A stretch of 64,000 nucleotides of DNA, from NCBI GenBank assembly GCA_937886445.1, contig CALGBY010000064.1, positions 7,293-71,292 on the forward strand, read 5' to 3'. The position numbers and the translations under genes are program-made. Source of the stretch: an uncultured Clostridia bacterium. Lineage in GTDB: Bacteria > Bacillota > Clostridia > Christensenellales > Aristaeellaceae. This document shows, one piece after another, positions 59,595-64,000 of the stretch; within the stretch, counting starts at the first letter, position 1; the number at the start of each line of letters is the position of its first letter. Below the pieces are notes generated by a model, which was not told the DNA's origin, made no database searches, and saw nothing but the letters and a program-made list of their open reading frames with translations.

Positions 59595-62255
59595 TCAGGG
59601 CGCCAGCTGGTTGCCTGCCGGAAGCACCAGATCCGTCTCAAGCTTTTCCTGCTCCTCAAACCACCATGTGAGGAATTCTCTTGCCGCAACGGAGCACATA
59701 CCGCCCGAATAGCCGTTGGGCACGAAGGATACCACGGCGATCTGCGGATCTTCATAGGAGGCGAGGCAGATGAACCACGCGTTGTTTTCCAGGTCGATCT
59801 TTACGCCGCCGATGGTCACCTGACTGGTTCCTGTTTTGGCCCAGATATCATCCTGATGGTTCCAGCCCTTCATATGCTTTGATGCGGTACCGGAATCATC
59901 GCCTACAACGCCCTTCATTCCCTTTTTGATGGCTTCCAGATATTCCGGCAGATGCTCGCCTGTCAGCTGGTTTCTCAGCGTGGCGTTCCTGCTGCTCAGC
60001 ACCTCTCCCTCCGGAGAGATCACGCTGTCCACGATCTGCAGATCCCACACCTTGCCGCCGTTACCCAGCGCCGCGAGATAACGCAGCACCGCGACAGGGG
60101 TGAGCAGGGTGATGGACTGGCCGATACCCATCTGGATCTCCTGGCTGCCGCCCCACTTGATATCGTTCAGGTATACCCACAGGTCGCTCATCAGGGCGGC
60201 CTGCATCACCATGTTGCGGCTCATGCCCAATTCATCCATGCAGATGTAGCGGGCTTCGGATACCCAGTTATCGGAAGCGGTGACCAGCGCCATATCCATC
60301 AGCTGCTTTACGCAGGCGTTCAGACGGTCGTTATCGTAGGCAAGGCCGTAACTTGCGCCGTAGTTGGCCAGATGCTTTTTGATGGACGCGGCTACGATGA
60401 TGGGAGTATCGCAGGCCTGTTCGGCAAGCGATACGGTGGAATCATACAGGTTTGTCTGGTTTCCCACCAGGCTGCGCAGTTCGCCGGGCAGGTCGATGCC
60501 TGTTTTGCTGGTCAATCCCAGCTGCGCCGCGTATTTATACAGGTATTGCTCATTCGCGTAGATGCCGTCGTGACCGCCGTAAAGACGGGAGCCGAGCGTA
60601 TAGAAGAAATAGTTGCAGCTGTGCTCAAGGCCCTCGATGATCGTCTGATCCTGATGGGTGGAGGTGTTGCTTACCCAGCAGGTGGGGGCTTCGGATTTCA
60701 GCTTTGTAAATTCCATGAACGGGCCTTCATCGTCTATCGTCTCGTCCAGGGTGAGCATGCCGTTCGTAAGGGCTGCGAGACCGGTGACCATTTTGAAAAT
60801 GGAACCGGGCTCGGCGCGCGTCTGGGTGGCGCGGTTGAGCAGAAGGTTTCTGTCGTCCAGAAGGATCTCCTGAGCGGATTTTCCGCCCGCCTCCATCGCG
60901 TTCAGGTCATAATTGGGAAACTGTGCCAGCGCCAGCACCGTGCCCTTATGGATATCCATAACGGCCAGCACGCCGCTTTCGGCCAGCTGGATGGGGTATT
61001 TTTCCCAGTCGCGCTTGTCGATCTTCAGCTTGTTCTTTTCCTGCCAGTCCGGATCGGCCAGCAGGCTTTCCTGCTTTTCGCGTATCGTGGCTACATTTTT
61101 CGCGATGGCGTTCTCGGCCACCTGCTGATAGGCGGCGTTGATCGTCAGCTTGATGGTGTTGCCGTCCCGGGGCGCGGTATAGCTGATCTGCTCCGTCAGC
61201 GCGCCCACGGAGTTTTTACCCATCACCTTCAGCCCCTGCCGGTCCTTGATGCAGGCCGTCAGCCAGCTTTCCATGCTCTTTTCGATGCCGTCCTTGCCGA
61301 TCCTGTCCGTCAGCGCGTAGCCCTGGCTTTGCTGCTCGGCATAATAGGTTTCATAATTGCTGATGGGGCCGGTATAGCCGATCACCGTGGAGGCCAGTGT
61401 GGCCTTGGGGTAGATGCGTTTTTCGCCCACATCGATATCCATGCCGGTAAGCACCATGCTGCGGCCCTTGATCTCGCTGACGGTCGCGAAGGAAACATCC
61501 TTCGCGATCACGACGGGGCGCGAGTTGAAGATGTTCATCTGCATCTCGCTGTACACGGTGATCACCTTCAGCACGGTCTCTTCATCCATCATGGCCTCGG
61601 GGCAGCTTTCTCTTCCCTCCAGAGGCTTGCCGGTATCCTTGTCAAACACGGTCACATAGGAATTTGTCGCTTCGTCCCATGTGCGGATGTAGCGGGCCTT
61701 CAGCTTCCAGTATACGGTTTCGGGATCGGGAAACTGATAGATGCCGTCCTTATAGGTGTAGCTGATGTAATGGTTGCTCAGCCAGCTGGAAACTCTGGCG
61801 TTCCAGGTGTTTTCGCTGATGCTGCCGATGGTGCCCCAGTTGTATTCAAGCAGCCCGGTTTCCTCGCTGCGTATCAGCGGAGGAATGATGCTCAGGCCGG
61901 AACCGTTGCGTTCTATGATCTCGATGGTGGCGAGAATGGAGGAGGTGAGGGAGCCGTAATCGGTCATATCGCTGGTGCGGTAGAAGGTAACATTATACAC
62001 TTCCTCGCTTCGGGCCAGGATCACGCTTTCACTGTCCGTGATCATGCCCCGCTTGCCCTTGAGCACGATGTTTTTCACGGCGGAATCGGCTGCCGCCTTG
62101 GCATAGGTCTCGCCGTCCTTGAGCTGCAGCCTGTACAGGCCGATAAGCAGGTATATGAAGCAGCCCGTTATCACCGCTAAAAAGATAAAAAACCTGAGGC
62201 CGGGCTTCGGGGCGCCGGGCTGTCTTTTTTCCTTGTCAAACGCTTTTTGACGCAC
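59595..62255 (-). CDS. mrdA: Penicillin-binding protein 2, elongation transpeptidase
   Basis: An 886-residue class B PBP. One membrane helix near residues 25-45, a long pedestal domain, then the transpeptidase with active-site Ser in EPGSIFKM, HSCNYFF as the SxN motif and KTGTSQ. It crosslinks new wall during elongation together with RodA. It is longer than most PBP2 proteins (about 650-720), with the extra length in the pedestal (about residues 100-260). Part of mreD-mrdA-minD-rodA. Confidence 0.92.
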   Translation of the reverse strand: MRQKAFDKEKRQPGAPKPGLRFFIFLAVITGCFIYLLIGLYRLQLKDGETYAKAAADSAVKNIVLKGKRGMITDSESVILARSEEVYNVTFYRTSDMTDYGSLTSSILATIEIIERNGSGLSIIPPLIRSEETGLLEYNWGTIGSISENTWNARVSSWLSNHYISYTYKDGIYQFPDPETVYWKLKARYIRTWDEATNSYVTVFDKDTGKPLEGRESCPEAMMDEETVLKVITVYSEMQMNIFNSRPVVIAKDVSFATVSEIKGRSMVLTGMDIDVGEKRIYPKATLASTVIGYTGPISNYETYYAEQQSQGYALTDRIGKDGIEKSMESWLTACIKDRQGLKVMGKNSVGALTEQISYTAPRDGNTIKLTINAAYQQVAENAIAKNVATIREKQESLLADPDWQEKNKLKIDKRDWEKYPIQLAESGVLAVMDIHKGTVLALAQFPNYDLNAMEAGGKSAQEILLDDRNLLLNRATQTRAEPGSIFKMVTGLAALTNGMLTLDETIDDEGPFMEFTKLKSEAPTCWVSNTSTHQDQTIIEGLEHSCNYFFYTLGSRLYGGHDGIYANEQYLYKYAAQLGLTSKTGIDLPGELRSLVGNQTNLYDSTVSLAEQACDTPIIVAASIKKHLANYGASYGLAYDNDRLNACVKQLMDMALVTASDNWVSEARYICMDELGMSRNMVMQAALMSDLWVYLNDIKWGGSQEIQMGIGQSITLLTPVAVLRYLAALGNGGKVWDLQIVDSVISPEGEVLSSRNATLRNQLTGEHLPEYLEAIKKGMKGVVGDDSGTASKHMKGWNHQDDIWAKTGTSQVTIGGVKIDLENNAWFICLASYEDPQIAVVSFVPNGYSGGMCSVAAREFLTWWFEEQEKLETDLVLPAGNQLAP

Positions 62256-62303
62256 GCGTTATTTCCTCCTTTCCCTGTCTGTCTTTTGCCGGATGGCTTT
62301 TGC

Positions 62304-62867
62304 TTATTCTGCCGTTTCTTCCTTCAGGCGCGGGCCTCTCTTTACGATGCCCATGGCCGCGCGGCAGGGCAGCATGATGACCAGCGTGGCCGCCAGCGTG
62401 AGGGCGATGCCCTGCAGAGCGCGCAGGCACATCTGGATGGTGAGAGGGCTGCCGTTCAGCGTTACATAGGTGATCATGACCGTGTGGAGCAGGGCATCCT
62501 CGCACAGCGCGCACAGCAGGATACGCAGCAGGGCGGGACGCTCTGTCGTGCGTCCCTTGCCGGCGGACAGGCGTTCCTCTCTCGTCTTTTCGCTCATATC
62601 GGCAAAAACCAGTGAAAACAGCATCGCGGCGGCCGGATAGGTCACAAGATAGATACCGGGCACATTGCTTTGCGTGCTTTCAAGCAGGATGCCGTAAAGC
62701 ATGGAATACCAGAAGGTGTATTTTTTACCCAGAGAGACCGTTACCACCGCGAGCCAGGCCATCAGCAGGTTTCCGTACACGCCGTTGATCGGGAAATACG
62801 GCATCACACATACCTGGATGAGGTAAAACACGCCCGTGAAAAGCACGGATAAAAGCGGCTTGCGCAT
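62304..62867 (-). CDS. mreD: MreD rod-shape membrane protein
   Basis: A 187-residue protein with five or six hydrophobic helices and a charged cytoplasmic loop (SEKTREERLSAGKGRTTERP). It resembles MreD, the membrane part of the elongation complex, and the gene order before mrdA supports it. Its ATG overlaps the stop of the truncated mreC frame (TGATG). Confidence 0.82.
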   Translation of the reverse strand: MRKPLLSVLFTGVFYLIQVCVMPYFPINGVYGNLLMAWLAVVTVSLGKKYTFWYSMLYGILLESTQSNVPGIYLVTYPAAAMLFSLVFADMSEKTREERLSAGKGRTTERPALLRILLCALCEDALLHTVMITYVTLNGSPLTIQMCLRALQGIALTLAATLVIMLPCRAAMGIVKRGPRLKEETAE

Positions 62868-63157
62868 CAGTCGTCATCCTCCATGGAACTGACCGGATTG
62901 AAGGTGGGCATGGGCGTGGGCGTGGGTGTGGGCACGGGTGTGGGCGTGGGTGTAGGCGTAGCGTTCGGATCGGGCGCCACATACACGCGGTTGGTGGGAC
63001 GGGGGGAGGCGGATGCATCCGGCGTCGTTCCCGGGGCCGGCGTCGTTGTCACGGAAGGCGGCTCTGTAAAGGACGGCACGGGCGTATCAGCAGTCCATCC
63101 CTCGGGCACAGGCGTGGGCGTGGCGAAGCCGATGCCGGAATGGAACTGGAATTCTAA
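62867..63157 (-). pseudogene. mreC: C-terminal remnant of mreC
   Basis: A frame of about 96 codons bounded upstream by a TGA (63158-63160). It encodes EFQFHSGIGFATP, then a Pro/Thr-rich tail (repeated TPTP, VPTPTPTP) and an acidic end. Position directly before mreD with overlapping stop/start is where mreC stands in other bacteria. The catalytic coiled-coil and beta domains are missing. At about 63.16 kb the sequence changes character, so the gene has been cut by a rearrangement or by an assembly joint. Identity rests mainly on position. Confidence 0.45.
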
Positions 63158-63200
63158 TCACAACTTATGCCGCGCTTTTTCTAACAGCGCGCGAAAATAC

Positions 63201-63232
63201 GGGCCTGCAAAGCGCTGTGTCTTTGCAGGCCC
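63201..63232 (-). terminator. Terminator of the U32 peptidase gene
   Basis: Perfect 12-bp stem GGGCCTGCAAAG/CTTTGCAGGCCC with 8-nt loop, then GTATTTT on the minus strand. Confidence 0.85.
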
Positions 63233-63262
63233 TGATTCTGCTGTTACTTTATATCTTTCCGT

Positions 63263-64000
63263 TTATGATTCCGCTCTTCTAAGGATATCGTACTGGCTGG
63301 CTTCATGATCCAGTTCCACATACAGTACTTGCTTCGGATGAGGGGCGCTTTCCTGCTCATTTCCTTCCTCATCTACAATTCTCTGAACAACCGTCTCGAT
63401 GTTTTGTCCGTCCGGCTTCATGATCTCGATCGTCTCGCCCACCGAGAACTTGTTCCTCTGCTCGATCCGGTACAGGCCATCCTTTTCGCCGCCGATGATC
63501 CCAAGATAAGTATACTCCTTCACATAGGTATTGCTGTCATAGATCTGGCTTTCATCCCCCGGCTTTCCAAAATAGAAGCCTGTGGTAAACTGGCGGTAGG
63601 TACAGTTGGATATCTGATCCAGATACCAGGGCATGTTCTTCTGGTAGCGCTGTACATCGGCAAGGTAATCGTCGATGGCCTTCCGGTAAGTCCTGGCTAC
63701 CGTAGCCACATAGAGCGCCGTCTTCATGCGGCCTTCAATCTTGAAACTGCTGACACCTGCATCCATCATTTCTTCAAGCGAAGAGGAGCGATTCATGTCT
63801 CGCAGCGAGAGAAGATGCTGATCATGAACAATCACGTTGTCATCGGCATCAACCAAGTCGAAAGCGAGACGGCAAAACTGTGGACAGCGTCCGCGATTGG
63901 CCGAGCGCTAGAAGCAATACTCCGAAGCATAGCAGCGGCCCGAATAGCTCACACAGAGGGCACCGTGGACGAAGGCTTCAAGCGGAAGGTCTGTAGCTGC
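63263..64000 (-). pseudogene. Peptidase U32 family gene, interrupted, 5' end outside window
   Basis: C-terminal part of a U32 peptidase. From the right edge the frame reads EAFVHGALCVSYSGRCY, a hallmark of the family, then meets an in-frame TAG (63908-63910), after which RSANRGRC, the metal/cysteine block PQFCRLAF and DADDNVIVHDQHLL continue in the same frame to the stop at 63263. Elsewhere in the window TAG ends normal genes, so recoding is unlikely; the gene is broken or the base is a sequencing error. GC content is visibly lower than in the rest of the window, pointing to another source. Confidence 0.75.

Noticed and set aside
59952..62180. A 742-codon open frame antisense to the PBP2 gene
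   Set aside because: High-GC codon bias leaves the opposite frame open; the product is His/Gln/Arg-rich with no known motif, and the PBP2 motifs on the other strand are complete.
62890..62970. GGGCGTGGGTGT-like short tandem repeats as a possible CRISPR or microsatellite
   Set aside because: They encode the Thr-Pro repeat tail of the mreC remnant; unit length and lack of spacers exclude CRISPR.
63908..63910. In-frame TAG in the U32 gene as evidence of stop-codon reassignment
   Set aside because: TAG ends normal genes elsewhere in the window (for example the permease at 14204), so a broken gene or sequence error is simpler.

Overview
The window is high-GC bacterial DNA. Densely packed genes with strong GGAGG-type ribosome sites, sigma-A promoters and LacI/TetR/XRE regulators point to a Firmicute of class Clostridia. 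Plant-wall genes (mannan, beta-glucoside, glucuronoyl ester) suggest a gut or rumen polysaccharide degrader; this is inferred from gene content, with no 16S or marker comparison.

Left part (1-6.6 kb): a GH3 beta-glucosidase cut by the window edge, with its catalytic halves in swapped order; a nucleotidyltransferase; a GT-C-type membrane glycosyltransferase; and a LacI repressor. The repressor and the next operon are divergently transcribed from near-consensus promoters, each with a TTGTAA..TTACAA-like operator next to it.

Mannan locus (6.8-26.9 kb, + strand): GH130 mannoside phosphorylase, a sugar-binding lipoprotein or secreted protein, a 961-residue giant binding protein, two complete permease pairs without an ATPase, an NHL/TPR/Yip1-like membrane protein, a DUF5696-like protein, two paralogous clan GH-A hydrolases (one secreted, one cytoplasmic), a secreted protein with three tandem CBM-like repeats, and a GH2 beta-mannosidase. 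I read it as capture, import and phosphorolytic or hydrolytic breakdown of a mannose-containing glycan under LacI control.

Middle (26.9-34.5 kb): CCA-adding enzyme, a cysteine-rich small protein, a 164-bp palindromic MITE whose first bases are that gene's stop codon, an orphan DNA methyltransferase, MreB with a structured leader, and a MATE exporter with two small genes.

Accessory run (35-57.5 kb, - strand): CE15-like esterase, a pyrophosphatase-like/histidine-phosphatase fusion, a heterodimeric ABC exporter with an XRE regulator, and a long TetR-headed run of small-molecule enzymes that includes four stand-alone or fused GNAT proteins, a GNAT-cytidine deaminase fusion, AlkD-like and MGMT-like DNA repair proteins, a GH2 hydrolase and a second TetR/GNAT pair.

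Right end (57.5-64 kb, - strand): the cell-elongation cluster mreD, mrdA (PBP2), minD, rodA. The mreC gene expected next survives only as a proline/threonine-rich tail; beyond about 63.16 kb the sequence switches to a lower-GC U32 peptidase gene that itself carries an in-frame stop. This junction is either a rearrangement scar or an assembly chimera.

The least explained signal is a short leader hairpin that abuts or overlaps the Shine-Dalgarno sequence (stem varies, loop ATCC/TCCG), seen in front of several unrelated genes, with three copies aligning without gaps over 44 nt.
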